A DNA stretch of 37,018 nt from Thermoleophilia bacterium (GTDB lineage Bacteria; Actinomycetota; Thermoleophilia; UBA2241), in the NCBI GenBank assembly GCA_017882325.1, contig JADGPQ010000006.1, positions 1-37,018 of the forward strand, read 5' to 3'. The notes beneath the pieces are model-generated. The model saw only the letters and a program-made list of their open reading frames with translations, searched no databases and was not told where the DNA came from. A program made the position numbers and the translations under genes. Shown here piece by piece: positions 6,434 to 14,251 of this stretch (the stretch's first letter is position 1; each line of letters opens with the position of its first letter).

Positions 6434-7012
6434 GTGCATTGTCCTTTCTGCAGCAGCGACGAGAGCAAGGTCGTCGATTCCCGCGACTCGGAATCGGGCG
6501 ACGCCATACGTCGGCGTCGTGAGTGTCTGGCCTGCGAGCGACGCTACACGACCTACGAACGGCTCGAAGAGGTGCCCCTGGTGGTCGTCAAGCGCAGCGG
6601 GAGCGAAGAGGTGTTCGCGCGCCAGAAGCTCCTCAACGGCCTCTTGCGCGCAACCGAGAAACGCGAGATCCCGATCGAGAGACTGGAGCGGGCCGTCGAC
6701 GACATCGGGAACGAACTGCGCCGCGTCCCCGGGCAGCGGGTGACCACGCAGATGGTCGGGGAGCGTGCCCTGCGGCACCTCCGGGACATCGACAAGGTGG
6801 CCTACGTGCGCTTCGCCTCGGTCTACCGGCAGTTCGACGGCGTTGACGAGTTCCAGCAGGAGCTCGCCCGTCTCGAGCTCTCCGGCGCCGATCCGCTGCC
6901 GGGCGAGGAACCGCTGCCGGGCATCGAGGCCGAGATCGATGTGCTCACCACGACAACTTTTACCGAGCCGCCACAAGCGGTCGCGACCGGGGGGGACAAG
7001 GGGCATGACTGA
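6434..7012 (+). CDS. nrdR: Transcriptional repressor NrdR
   Basis: A 192-residue repressor that senses (d)ATP and shuts down ribonucleotide reductase genes by binding paired NrdR boxes. The N-terminus has the zinc ribbon C3-x-x-C6 ... C31-x-x-C34 and the basic [16 protein letters not shown] stretch. An ATP-cone domain fills about residues 48-138 (P-L-V-V-V-K-R-S-G onward, ending [10 protein letters not shown]). A roughly 50-residue acidic tail goes beyond the usual length of about 150-170. The GTG at 6434 was chosen because the protein then begins M-H-C-P-F-C as in the family, with GAGGGG (6422-6427) six bases upstream. Its stop overlaps the nrdJ ATG by eight bases, giving tight coupling. Confidence 0.95.
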   Translation: MHCPFCSSDESKVVDSRDSESGDAIRRRRECLACERRYTTYERLEEVPLVVVKRSGSEEVFARQKLLNGLLRATEKREIPIERLERAVDDIGNELRRVPGQRVTTQMVGERALRHLRDIDKVAYVRFASVYRQFDGVDEFQQELARLELSGADPLPGEEPLPGIEAEIDVLTTTTFTEPPQAVATGGDKGHD

Positions 7013-9260
7013 CACAGAGAAGGCAGTGATCGAGCTCTCCGCCAATGCGCTCAAGGTGCTGCAGCGCCGCTACCTCAAGAAGGGCGAGAACGGCGAGCAG
7101 CTCGAGACCCCCGAAGAGATGTTCCGGCGCGTCGCTCGCGCCATCGCGCAGGCTGAGCGTCTGTACAACCCCGCCGCCCCCGTCGAAGAGTGGGAGGCCA
7201 CCTTCTACGAGCTCATGACCAGCCTCGAGTTCCTCCCCAACAGCCCCACTCTCATGAACGCCGGCCGCGAGCTGGGCCAGCTCTCGGCCTGCTTCGTGCT
7301 CCCGGTCGGCGACTCCATGGAGTCGATCTTCGAGGCCATCAAGAACACCGCCCTCATCCACAAGAGCGGCGGAGGCACCGGCTTCAGCTTCTCCCGCGTG
7401 CGACCTCACAATGACGTGGTGATGAGCACCAAGGGCGTCTCCAGCGGCCCTCTCTCCTTCATGAGCGTCTTCGACGCGGCCACCGAGACCATCAAGCAGG
7501 GGGGCACGCGGCGCGGCGCCAACATGGGCATCATGCGCGTCGATCACCCGGACATCCTCGACTTCATCAAGGCCAAAGAGGACGACGACCGCCTCAACAA
7601 CTTCAACATCTCGGTGGCCGTCACCGACGCCTTCATGCGCGCCGTCGACGCCGACGAGGACTATCCGCTGGTCAATCCGCGCTCCGGCGATGTGGTGCAG
7701 ACCTTGAACGCCCGCAAGGTGTTCAAGACCATGGTCGCGCTCGCCTGGAAGAACGGCGACCCGGGCCTCGTCTTCATCGACCGCATCAACGCCGACAACC
7801 CCACGCCGCACCTCGGCGAGATCGAGAGCACCAACCCGTGCGGCGAGCAGCCGCTGTTACCCTACGAGAGCTGCAACCTGGGCTCCATCAACCTTAGCAG
7901 GGTGGTGCCCGACGGCCACGTCGACTACGGCGCCCTGGGTCGCATCGTGCGCACCGCGGTGCGCTTCCTCGACGACGTCATCGACGTCAATCGCTATCCG
8001 CTGCCCGAGATCGAACGGATGACCAAGGGCAATCGCAAGATCGGTCTCGGCGTCATGGGCTTCGCCGACATGCTCCTGCGACTCGGGGTGCCCTACGACT
8101 CCGAAGACGCCTGCAAGATCGCCGGCGACGTCATGAGCTTCATCCACGACGAGGCCCGCGCGGCCAGCGAGGAGCTGGCCCGCGAGCGCGGCGTGTTCCC
8201 CAACTTCGAGGGCTCCATCTTCGACGGCCCCGCGGGCGCCCGCGTGCGCAACGCCACCGTCACCACGATCGCACCCACGGGTACCATCAGCATCATCGCC
8301 GGCTGCTCCAGTGGCATCGAGCCCCTGTTCGCGATCAGCTACGTGCGCGCCAATGTGCTCGACGACGACCGCATGGTCGAGGGCCACCCCTACTTCGAGC
8401 AGGTCGCGCGGCAGCGCGGCTTCCACAGCGACGATCTCATGAAGCAGATCGCCGAGGTGGGCTCGGTGCGGCATCTCGACGGCGTCCCTCCGGACGTGCA
8501 GCAGGTCTTCGCCACCGCGCACGACATCACCCCGGAGTGGCACGTCAAACTGCAGGCGGCCTTCCAGAAGAGCACCGACAACGCCGTCTCCAAGACGGTC
8601 AACTTCCCCAACGACGCCACCAGCGACGACGTCGAGAACGTCTACCTGCTGGCCTTCCGCAGCGGCTGCAAGGGCGTCACCATCTACCGCGACGGTAGTC
8701 GCGAGGAGCAGGTGCTCAACGTCGGTCGGAGCAAGAACAAGCGAGAACGTGACCCGGCAGCCGGAGGCATCGCCACCACGCGGCCTTCGCGACCGCAGCT
8801 GCTCAGCGGCGAGACACAGCGCATGGACACGGGCTGCGGCAAGCTGTTCGTAATCATGAACGACGACGAGTACGGGCCACGCGAGGTCTTCGCCAACATG
8901 GGCAAGGCCGGCGGCTGCGCTTCGAGCAACACCGAAGCGCTGGGCCGGCTCATCTCCCTTGCCCTCAAGAAGGGCGCCTCGGCCGGCGAGATCGTGGAAC
9001 AGCTCAAGGGCATCCGCTGCCACGTGCCCTACGGCCTCGGCCCTAACGCCACGCTGAGCTGCGCCGACGCCATCGGCAAGGCGCTCGAGCGGCGCTACGT
9101 GGCCGGCGCCGCGGCGGCCGCGGCCGGCGAAGCGGAACCACAGCTGTCGTTCGCCCAGGTCGCGCAGGGCGCGTGCCCGGAGTGCGGCGGCGACATGCGG
9201 CACGAGGGCGGTTGCGCGGTGTGCAACGACCCCGGGTGCGCCTTCAGCAAGTGCAGCTGA
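7005..9260 (+). CDS. nrdJ: Adenosylcobalamin-dependent (class II) ribonucleoside-diphosphate reductase
   Basis: A 751-residue catalytic subunit that reduces ribonucleotides to deoxyribonucleotides with a thiyl radical made from adenosylcobalamin, independent of oxygen. Visible parts: L-S-A-C-F-V-L-P with C96 of the redox cysteine pair; the [11 protein letters not shown] loop; the active site N277-P-C279-G-E281, with the thiyl-radical cysteine flanked by Asn and Glu; [12 protein letters not shown]; and a P-T-G-T-I-S segment near residue 425. The C-terminus has a segment with several cysteines and a zinc-ribbon-like end (C-P-E-C-G-G-D-M ... C-A-V-C ... C) that in relatives helps re-reduce the active site. 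The ATG at 7005 overlaps nrdR. The class II enzyme next to nrdR implies a cobalamin requirement and regulation by dNTP levels through the operator at 6375-6420. Confidence 0.95.
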   Translation: MTDTEKAVIELSANALKVLQRRYLKKGENGEQLETPEEMFRRVARAIAQAERLYNPAAPVEEWEATFYELMTSLEFLPNSPTLMNAGRELGQLSACFVLPVGDSMESIFEAIKNTALIHKSGGGTGFSFSRVRPHNDVVMSTKGVSSGPLSFMSVFDAATETIKQGGTRRGANMGIMRVDHPDILDFIKAKEDDDRLNNFNISVAVTDAFMRAVDADEDYPLVNPRSGDVVQTLNARKVFKTMVALAWKNGDPGLVFIDRINADNPTPHLGEIESTNPCGEQPLLPYESCNLGSINLSRVVPDGHVDYGALGRIVRTAVRFLDDVIDVNRYPLPEIERMTKGNRKIGLGVMGFADMLLRLGVPYDSEDACKIAGDVMSFIHDEARAASEELARERGVFPNFEGSIFDGPAGARVRNATVTTIAPTGTISIIAGCSSGIEPLFAISYVRANVLDDDRMVEGHPYFEQVARQRGFHSDDLMKQIAEVGSVRHLDGVPPDVQQVFATAHDITPEWHVKLQAAFQKSTDNAVSKTVNFPNDATSDDVENVYLLAFRSGCKGVTIYRDGSREEQVLNVGRSKNKRERDPAAGGIATTRPSRPQLLSGETQRMDTGCGKLFVIMNDDEYGPREVFANMGKAGGCASSNTEALGRLISLALKKGASAGEIVEQLKGIRCHVPYGLGPNATLSCADAIGKALERRYVAGAAAAAAGEAEPQLSFAQVAQGACPECGGDMRHEGGCAVCNDPGCAFSKCS

Positions 9261-9282
9261 GGCGGCCGCGCCGTCGGCCGCC
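9261..9282 (+). terminator. Hairpin directly after nrdJ
   Basis: A perfect 8-bp stem, GGCGGCCG (9261-9268) with CGGCCGCC (9275-9282), and a 6-base loop begin on the base after the nrdJ stop codon. There is no T-run, so it would be an intrinsic terminator of the T-less kind often proposed in high-GC Gram-positive bacteria, or an mRNA-stabilising 3' hairpin. Confidence 0.45.
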
Positions 9283-9312
9283 ACGCGCTCCTCGCCGCGT
9301 CTGCCGACACGT

Positions 9313-9343
9313 TTGACACGCCGCGCCCCGCGACGGGTACAGT
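9313..9343 (+). promoter_or_regulatory. Promoter of the Asp23-AmaP operon
   Basis: A perfect TTGACA at 9313-9318 is followed after 19 bases by TACAGT (9338-9343). The spacer is longer than the ideal 17, but this is the only consensus -35 in the gap. The Asp23 gene starts 63 bases downstream. Confidence 0.5.
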
Positions 9344-9406
9344 AGGTATACAGAAGTCCCCGGCCGCGGCGTGCGGCCGTCGACGACCGACGAGGGGAGG
9401 AAGGCG

Positions 9407-9790
9407 ATGACTGACACCTCTAAGCCCGAGGTGCCTGCGGCCACCAGCGGAGTGACGATCTCCGACAACGTGGTGGCCAAGGTGGCCTTCAAGGCGATCG
9501 CTGGCATCGATGGCGTCCAGGCCTTGGGCGGCGGCAGTTCCCGCGCCTTGGCCGGCCTGCGTGGCGACAAGGGTACGCCGGGCATCAGCGTCGACCTCCG
9601 CGACGGCAGCGTCGACATCGACATCACCATGAGCATCGTGTTCGGCTCGAGCGTGCCCACGATCGCCGAGGCCTGCCGCACGGCGGTCACCGAGCAGGTC
9701 GAGGGCACGACCGGCCTCAAGGTGCGCGCCGTCAACGTCCTCGTCACCGACGTCGTCTTCCCGGAGGAGCAGCCTGCCTCAGACGACTGA
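9407..9790 (+). CDS. Asp23/Gls24 family envelope stress protein
   Basis: A 127-residue Asp23-fold protein. Family members are abundant membrane-peripheral proteins that polymerise on the inner membrane, anchored by AmaP, and are induced by alkaline or cell-wall stress. The core runs from G-V-T-I-S-D-N-V-V-A-K-V-A through I-A-G-I-D-G-V, V-D-L-R-D-G-S-V-D-I-D-I-T, and the closing V-R-A-V-N-V-L-V-T-D-V-V-F. A flexible glycine/alanine stretch with R-A-L-A-G-L-R-G-D-K sits near residues 45-60. The ATG at 9407 has a strong GGGGAGGAAGG upstream. Two genes for membrane partners follow on the same strand, the usual Asp23-AmaP arrangement of Actinomycetota and Firmicutes. Confidence 0.92.
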   Translation: MTDTSKPEVPAATSGVTISDNVVAKVAFKAIAGIDGVQALGGGSSRALAGLRGDKGTPGISVDLRDGSVDIDITMSIVFGSSVPTIAEACRTAVTEQVEGTTGLKVRAVNVLVTDVVFPEEQPASDD

Positions 9791-9833
9791 CAGGCGGCCC
9801 CCGGCCGGGGTCGCGCCCGCGGCAGTCACGCGG

Positions 9834-10352
9834 GTGGCGTCGTTTGTGCTGCTCGTCGCCGCAGGCTTCGTGGCTTTGCTGTTCGCCGTGCGGCTTACGG
9901 CGGCTGCGCTTGGCTGGGCGTTCTCCCCCTTCCACTATCTTGGCATCACCGCCGACCATGCGTCGCGGGCGTGGCTGCTGGCGAGCGTCGTCATCGTGCT
10001 CGCCATGCTCGTGTGGCTCGTGCTGCGGCACGGCGAGGAGATGCTCTGGCTGCCCGGCGAGGCCGGGGGCGTCCTGGTGCCGGCCGCCGCCCTCGCGCGC
10101 CTTGCCGAAGAGGCCGCGTGCCGGCACCCCGAGGTCGTCCGCGCCGAGGTCGTCCTGGGCGTCCGTGAGGGCGCCCCCGGCGGCACCGTGCGCGTCTACG
10201 GCCGGCCCTTGGCCGACCCCGCGCGTCTCGCCGCCGAGGTCGAACACGCGGTGCGCGAGCGGCTGGCCCGGGTCGTCGGCGTCGCGCCGGGGCGCCTCGT
10301 GGTGCGGCCGCGCGTCCTCACGGTGCCGCAGCTCAAGAGGCACCTGCCGTGA
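9834..10352 (+). CDS. amaP: AmaP-like membrane anchor for Asp23
   Basis: A roughly 172-residue protein with two N-terminal membrane helices (about residues 2-28 and 44-65) and a cytoplasmic alpha/beta domain from about residue 75. This domain follows the Asp23-like pattern: L-V-P-A-A-A-L-A-R-L-A-E-E-A, then V-R-A-E-V-V-L-G-V, and V-R-V-Y-G-R-P-L. The plan is that of AmaP, which recruits Asp23 to the membrane. The start is uncertain. The GTG at 9834 is the only standard start codon before the first helix, yet it has no ribosome-binding site, and the preceding gene ends 43 bases upstream. Its stop overlaps the next gene's GTG as GTGA. Confidence 0.75.
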   Translation: MASFVLLVAAGFVALLFAVRLTAAALGWAFSPFHYLGITADHASRAWLLASVVIVLAMLVWLVLRHGEEMLWLPGEAGGVLVPAAALARLAEEAACRHPEVVRAEVVLGVREGAPGGTVRVYGRPLADPARLAAEVEHAVRERLARVVGVAPGRLVVRPRVLTVPQLKRHLP

Positions 10353-10948
10353 CGGCCACCGGACGTGTCGTCGCGGTGCTCGCGGGGCTCGTGGGGCTGT
10401 TGTTCGCGGCCGCGGACCTGATTCGCGAAGTGGCGCTGGCCAGCGAACACAGCGCCGCGTGGCCGTTCGCCGAGTGGTGGTCGCGGCTCGCTGCGGATCC
10501 TACGTGGGCGACGGTGGTCGCCGCAGCGGCAGCGGCCGTCGTGGGCGCGGCGTTGATCGCCCTTGCCGTGCGCCAGCTATGGCCGCAGGGCCGCGACCCC
10601 GAGCGGGTTGAGTTCGGCGATGCGGCAAGTCACGCGCAGCTCGACGTCCTTGCCGTGGAGCGCGCCCTGCGTCGCCGTCTCGAGACCGACCTCCCCGGAA
10701 TGGAGACGCGCGAACTCAAGCTCACCAAACGTGGCGCCGGCTGGTGGATACGCGTCGAGGCCGACCTGCCAGCGCGCGACGTGCTCGGCGTGCTGGCGCG
10801 CGCCGGCGGGCTCTTGGCTACCGATCTCGCGCGCATGGGCGGTCTGCGACTGGACGGGCTCGACGTCGTCGTTGCGCGCCTCACGCGAGCGGCCGCGAGG
10901 CCGGTTCGAGCGAAAAAAGAAGACCTGGGAATGACCAGGTCTTCGTGA
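10349..10948 (+). CDS. Membrane protein with Asp23/DUF6286-like cytoplasmic domain
   Basis: A 199-residue protein with two membrane helices (about 6-26 and 52-75) separated by a short Trp-rich loop. A cytoplasmic domain of roughly 120 residues follows: A-V-E-R-A-L-R-R-R-L-E-T-D-L, then G-W-W-I-R-V-E-A-D-L-P and L-D-G-L-D-V-V-V-A-R-L. This topology is typical of the second membrane component of actinobacterial Asp23 operons (DUF6286-type). The GTG start at 10349 shares four bases with the AmaP stop, so translation is coupled. The last codons encode K-K-E-D-L-G-M-T-R-S-S and are built from a DNA hairpin that works as a terminator on the opposite strand, so the C-terminus may reflect that overlap rather than protein function. 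Confidence 0.75.
   Translation: MTATGRVVAVLAGLVGLLFAAADLIREVALASEHSAAWPFAEWWSRLAADPTWATVVAAAAAAVVGAALIALAVRQLWPQGRDPERVEFGDAASHAQLDVLAVERALRRRLETDLPGMETRELKLTKRGAGWWIRVEADLPARDVLGVLARAGGLLATDLARMGGLRLDGLDVVVARLTRAAARPVRAKKEDLGMTRSS
10913..10944 (-). terminator. Intrinsic terminator (minus strand)
   Basis: A perfect 10-bp stem, GAAGACCTGG (10944-10935) with CCAGGTCTTC (10928-10919), and a 6-base loop are followed on the minus strand by six T (10918-10913): textbook rho-independent form. On the plus strand the A-run precedes the hairpin, so it would terminate poorly in that direction. Confidence 0.75.
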
Positions 10949-10987
10949 GAAGCCGCCCCGTGGGTGCTGGGGTCTGTGCTTCTCCTG
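10913..10987 (-). ncRNA. Candidate 75-nt small RNA, antisense to the end of the Asp23-partner gene
   Basis: On the minus strand a TATGCT -10 (10999-10994) with a TTGCTC -35-like element 19 bases upstream (11024-11019) would start transcription near 10987. The transcript would fold into a hairpin closed by GAGAAGC (10984-10978) and GCTTCTC (10953-10947), with a C-rich 24-base loop. A strong intrinsic terminator at 10944-10913 follows at once. No minus-strand gene ends here, so the terminator needs another explanation; a short independent RNA is the simplest. It overlaps the last 36 coding bases of the plus-strand gene. The loop has short C runs but not the six-C loops of 6C RNA. Inference from promoter, fold and terminator only. 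Confidence 0.45.
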
Positions 10988-11092
10988 TGAACGAGCATAC
11001 ACCCCCTGTGTACCCCGAGAGCAAGGGGCGGCAACCGTTGTCTCCGCGGCCGTTGACGATCGCGGAGGACAAGAGGAGAGGGGCCTGAGACC

Positions 11093-11911
11093 ATGACGGC
11101 GCGGCCCTTTCGTCCAGATCTGGTGGCCTCCGATCTCGACGGCACGCTGCTGACCCCCGAGCTCGAGTTCTCCCCTGAGTTGCCGCGTGCGCTCGTGGCG
11201 CTCGAGGCCGCCGGGGTGCCCTTCCTGATCTGCACCGGACGCATGTTTCGCAGCGCCCGGCGCGTAGTGGCCCAGCTCGGCCTGTCACGTGGGCCTATCG
11301 TCTGCTACCAGGGGGCCATGGTCGCAGACCTGGGTACGGGCGAACGGCTGCTGCACCGGCCTATGGACGGAGACGTGGCGGCCGCGGTCGTGCGTCGCCT
11401 GCGCGACCTCGGCCGGCACGTCAACGCCTACATCGACGACCAGCTCTACGTGGAGCAGCTCGACGAGTGGGCGCGTCAGTACGCCGAGTACGCAGAGGTG
11501 GGCATCGAGCTCGTGGACGATCTCGCTGCAGAGGTCGCGGCGCGTCCGCCGACCAAGCTCGTGGTGCTCAGCGAGCCGGCGGATGTGGACGTGCTCCTGC
11601 CGCGCCTCCAGGAGGAGTGGCGCGATCGTCTCTTCGTCGCGCGTTCGCAAGCGTCGTACATCGAGTTCGCCGCTGCCGGCGTGAGCAAGAGCGGCGCTCT
11701 GCAGTGGCTGTGCGACCGCGAGGGCCTGCGGCGCGAGCGCACGGTTGTCTGCGGCGACGCCGAGAACGACCTCGACATGCTGCGCTGGGCCGGGCTGGGT
11801 GTGGCGATGGCCGAGGCCGCGCCGGACGTGCGGGCCGCCGCCGACCTCGTCGTGGCCCGCGCCGACTTGCCCGCGCTTCTCGGAAGACTTGCCGCCGCGG
11901 CGCCCGGATGA
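11093..11911 (+). CDS. HAD-superfamily (Cof-type, IIB) sugar-phosphatase
   Basis: A 272-residue phosphatase of the Cof/YidA-like HAD-IIB group, which dephosphorylates sugar phosphates or flavin/pyridoxal phosphates in the cytosol. Motif I is D14-L-D16-G-T-L-L; motif II is the T-G-R segment following F-L-I-C near residue 43; a basic residue of motif III lies in V-S-K-S-G-A-L-Q-W near 200; motif IV is G-D222-A-E-N-D226-L-D-M. The IIB cap lies between, at about residues 85-190. The ATG at 11093 has a purine-rich AGAGGAGAGGGG upstream at a rather long spacing. It stands alone: the sRNA region precedes it and the next genes converge on it. Substrate cannot be predicted. Confidence 0.9.
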   Translation: MTARPFRPDLVASDLDGTLLTPELEFSPELPRALVALEAAGVPFLICTGRMFRSARRVVAQLGLSRGPIVCYQGAMVADLGTGERLLHRPMDGDVAAAVVRRLRDLGRHVNAYIDDQLYVEQLDEWARQYAEYAEVGIELVDDLAAEVAARPPTKLVVLSEPADVDVLLPRLQEEWRDRLFVARSQASYIEFAAAGVSKSGALQWLCDREGLRRERTVVCGDAENDLDMLRWAGLGVAMAEAAPDVRAAADLVVARADLPALLGRLAAAAPG

Positions 11912-11979
11912 GCGGTCGCCAGCCTCGCGCGGGGGTGTTGTGGCCTGTCGCCGGCGGCAGAAAGCATGCGCGAAAGGCC

Positions 11980-12012
11980 GAAGGCGGCGCCTGGAGGGGA
12001 GACGCCGCCTTC
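11980..12012. terminator. Hairpin between convergent genes
   Basis: A 10-bp stem, GAAGGCGGCG (11980-11989) with CGCCGCCTTC (12003-12012), and a 13-base loop. It stands 69 bases after the HAD phosphatase stop, between that gene and the minus-strand group ending at 12191. There is no T-run on either strand. Probably a shared terminator. Confidence 0.45.
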
Positions 12013-12064
12013 GAGGGGCCCGGGCGCCTTGTGGAAAAGGCACCGCAATATCCCCTGACGGGAC

Positions 12065-12095
12065 GCGCATTCAAGTCTTTAGAGTACGAATGCGC
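12065..12095. repeat. Inverted repeat in the convergent spacer
   Basis: GCGCATT (12065-12071) and AATGCGC (12089-12095) pair around a 17-base loop. The flanks are unusually AT-rich for this window (TCTTTAGAGTACG, ACTAAAAGAATACG). It may be a second terminator for transcripts arriving from 12191, or part of an unrecognised site. Nothing coding is visible in 11912-12190. Confidence 0.35.
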
Positions 12096-12190
12096 ACTAA
12101 AAGAATACGGCCGCAAAGCCTCGCCGTCAAGTGCTCGGCGGACGCGACTGTCACGGGAGCCAGGCCGGCGTCGTGGAGGGTTCGACGGCG

Positions 12191-12475
12191 TCAGGCATCG
12201 CGGCGTCCGGCGCCGCTCAGACCGATGCGCTTCTTGACCTCGGCGTAGCGGTGGGAGAGGGCGCGTTCGTGCGCCTCCTCCTCTCGCAGGAGCTGCTCGA
12301 ACATGCGGCAGGCCTCGGGGTCGGCGCAGCGCTCGAGGCCCTCACGGTACTTCTGCTGGGCGGCGCGCTCGTCGGCGATCGCCGCCTCCAGGATCGCCAG
12401 CAGACCGTCGTCGCCGATGAGGCCGCCGTCGGCGGGTTCGGCGAAGAGCGGCTCGGGAAGTGGCTCGTCGGGCAT
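12191..12475 (-). CDS. Small two-helix ferritin-like protein (encapsulated-ferritin or half-rubrerythrin type)
   Basis: A 94-residue protein consisting of an acidic N-terminal stretch and one predicted helical hairpin. Metal-ligand candidates are E36 (A-A-I-A-D-E-R), E66 and H69 (L-L-R-E-E-E-A-H-E). The spacing E-x29-E-x2-H equals, from memory, that of encapsulated ferritin (E32, E62, H65 in the Rhodospirillum protein), where two half-ferritins dimerise to complete a diiron site. Classical rubrerythrin and ferritin have a four-helix bundle and would need twice this length. The basic tail R-I-G-L-S-G-A-G-R-R loosely recalls an encapsulin-targeting peptide, but no shell gene is in the window. 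The ATG at 12475 has GGAGGG seven bases upstream and lies two bases after the methyltransferase stop. The family level is fairly secure, encapsulation is speculative. Confidence 0.7.
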   Translation of the reverse strand: MPDEPLPEPLFAEPADGGLIGDDGLLAILEAAIADERAAQQKYREGLERCADPEACRMFEQLLREEEAHERALSHRYAEVKKRIGLSGAGRRDA

Positions 12476-12477
12476 GG

Positions 12478-13308
12478 TCAGCCCTCCTTGGTCATCTTCA
12501 GCGAGAAGCTGAGGGGGAAGTCCTCGCGGTGGCCCTTGACGCGCAGCAGGCCGTCCTCGCCCACCTCGAGGAAGGGGAACGGCAGGCCCACGATCGTGTA
12601 GGGGAACTCGTGCAGGAACTCGAGGCGCAGGCCGTTTCGCAGCAGCGGATCGAGGATCTCGGCGAAGCCGTGGTTCCACTCAAAGGTGACGGTGTGCTGC
12701 ATCGTGGCCCCGCGGTCGGCGTAATCGTCCGGCTCGTCGAAGCGCTGCGGCCGGCCGTACTGAAAGTAGGGATAGCCGATGCGCAGAGACTCAGGCGAAG
12801 CGTCGTCGGCGAGGAGATAGGCGTAGGGGTGGAACTCCGCGATGTAGAAGGTCCCGCCGGGCTTGAGGAAGTGGGCGATCACCTGCGCCCAGCGCTCGAG
12901 GTCACCGAGCCAGATGAGCGCTCCCCAGGAGATGAAGACGACGTCGAAGCTGGCCTGCAGTACGTCCGGTAGCGCGAGGACGTCGCTCTGTACGAAGGTG
13001 GCGCGCGCGGAGAGGCAGACTTCGTCGGCCAGGGCGCGCGCCGTCGCGATGCCCTCGCCCGAGAAGTCGACGCCGGTGACGACGGCGCCGCGGCGCGCCC
13101 AGCTGAGGGTGTCGAGGCCGAAATGGCACTGCAGGTGCAGCAGCGTCGTGCCCTCGTGAACGCAGGGTCCCAGCTCGCTGAGCTCGACGTCCGACAGCGA
13201 GCAGCGGCCCTTCTTGAAGCCCTCTACGTCGTACAGCTGCGAGCCGACGTGCAGGCCCACGGCCTCATCCCAGCTCGCGAGGTTCGCCTTGAGATAGTCC
13301 TCCAGCAT
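12478..13308 (-). CDS. Class I SAM-dependent methyltransferase (copy 1)
   Basis: A 276-residue Rossmann-fold methyltransferase, substrate unknown. In place of the usual glycine-rich motif I it has L-H58-L-Q-C-H-F-G-L-D66-T-L, followed by V-T-G-V-D-F-S with the acidic residue that binds the SAM ribose. Motif II/III segments are F-D-V-V-F-I-S-W-G-A and L-K-P-G-G-T-F-Y-I-A-E-F-H-P. The C-terminal third (F-E-W-N-H-G-F-A-E-I-L onward) is the family's own lid. It is a tandem paralogue of the next gene upstream, sharing motif I and overall length. The ATG at 13308 follows GAGGGCG. Gaps of 13 and 2 bases to its neighbours make an operon with the ferritin-like gene likely. Confidence 0.87.
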   Translation of the reverse strand: MLEDYLKANLASWDEAVGLHVGSQLYDVEGFKKGRCSLSDVELSELGPCVHEGTTLLHLQCHFGLDTLSWARRGAVVTGVDFSGEGIATARALADEVCLSARATFVQSDVLALPDVLQASFDVVFISWGALIWLGDLERWAQVIAHFLKPGGTFYIAEFHPYAYLLADDASPESLRIGYPYFQYGRPQRFDEPDDYADRGATMQHTVTFEWNHGFAEILDPLLRNGLRLEFLHEFPYTIVGLPFPFLEVGEDGLLRVKGHREDFPLSFSLKMTKEG

Positions 13309-13321
13309 CGCCCTCGTCCTG

Positions 13322-14182
13322 TCAGGTCGCGGGCTTGGTCGCCCTGATGGAGTAGCTGAACGGCAGGTCGCGGCGGAGCCCGCCTTCACCGTCCGGCAGC
13401 CACCACCAGCGCGCCTCGTCCTGGACCATCCAGTCCCAGAACGGCGCCGGGGAGGCGGCGAACTCGTGCAGGTGCTCCACGCGCAGGCCGGCGCCGGTGA
13501 GCGCGCCGAGGATCTCGGCGAGATCGTGCGTCCAGCCGTAGGCGACGAGGTCCTTCGTCTCGGCACTCCTGTCCGCATAGCGGCCCTGGACCGGGTCGAT
13601 ATCCGGGCGGTCGGGCGCCGGCAGCAGGCGGTACTTCACGCGCACGTCGTGTTCGCCGGCGACTTCTTCGAGGCCGTAGGCGAACGGATGGATCTCGGCC
13701 ATGTAGAAGGTGCCGCCGGGCGCGAGATGGCGGGCGACGATACCGGCCCAACGCGTGAGGTCGGGCAGCCATTCGAGGGCGCCCCAGCTGACGAACACGA
13801 TGTCGAAGGCGCGGCTGCCGAGATGGGCATCCGCGTCGTAGAGGTCGGCGCAGACGAACTCGGCGCGGCCGGACAGGCCGACTTCGTCGGCCAGCCTCCG
13901 CGCCAGCGCGATGGCTTCGTCGGAGATGTCCAGCCCGACCACGTCGGCGCCGAGGCGCGCCCAGCTGAGAGTGTCGAGGCCGAAATGGCACTGCAGGTGG
14001 AGCAGCGTCGTCCCCTCGTGAACGAGCGGGCCGAGCTCCTCGAGCTCGAGCGGCCACAGCGACGTGGCGCCCGCCTTGAAACCCTCCACGTCGTAGAACG
14101 CGCTCCCCTCGTGGATGCTGGTCCACGCGTTCCAGAGTCGCGGGTTTGCCGCGCGGGCCTGCGCCGGGATGGGGTCGGTCAT
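13322..14182 (-). CDS. Class I SAM-dependent methyltransferase (copy 2)
   Basis: A 286-residue paralogue of the protein encoded at 12478-13308. The same unusual motif I, L-H62-L-Q-C-H-F-G-L-D70-T-L-S-W-A-R, is followed by V-V-G-L-D-I-S, F-D-I-V-F-V-S-W-G-A-L-E-W-L and L-A-P-G-G-T-F-Y-M-A-E-I-H-P. The C-terminus diverges more, with a run of tryptophans (E-A-R-W-W-W-L-P-D-G-E-G-G) that copy 1 lacks. This suggests the duplicated enzymes keep the same cofactor site but act on different substrates. The ATG at 14182 has no clear ribosome-binding site. A small Cse60-like gene lies 69 bases upstream on the same strand. Confidence 0.87.
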   Translation of the reverse strand: MTDPIPAQARAANPRLWNAWTSIHEGSAFYDVEGFKAGATSLWPLELEELGPLVHEGTTLLHLQCHFGLDTLSWARLGADVVGLDISDEAIALARRLADEVGLSGRAEFVCADLYDADAHLGSRAFDIVFVSWGALEWLPDLTRWAGIVARHLAPGGTFYMAEIHPFAYGLEEVAGEHDVRVKYRLLPAPDRPDIDPVQGRYADRSAETKDLVAYGWTHDLAEILGALTGAGLRVEHLHEFAASPAPFWDWMVQDEARWWWLPDGEGGLRRDLPFSYSIRATKPAT

Positions 14183-14251
14183 GTCGGGGCGCCAGGCATT
14201 CGGCGGAACGGTAGCACAGGGGAGTCCGGGCCGCCGCCGCGCCGGACCTTG

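Noticed and set aside
7857-9284. Long minus-strand reading frame opposite nrdJ (475 codons), plus many similar ones opposite other genes
   Set aside because: Antisense frames of this kind are a by-product of high GC. This one has Ala/Val/Leu/Arg-biased composition, no family motifs, and lies over an unmistakable nrdJ.
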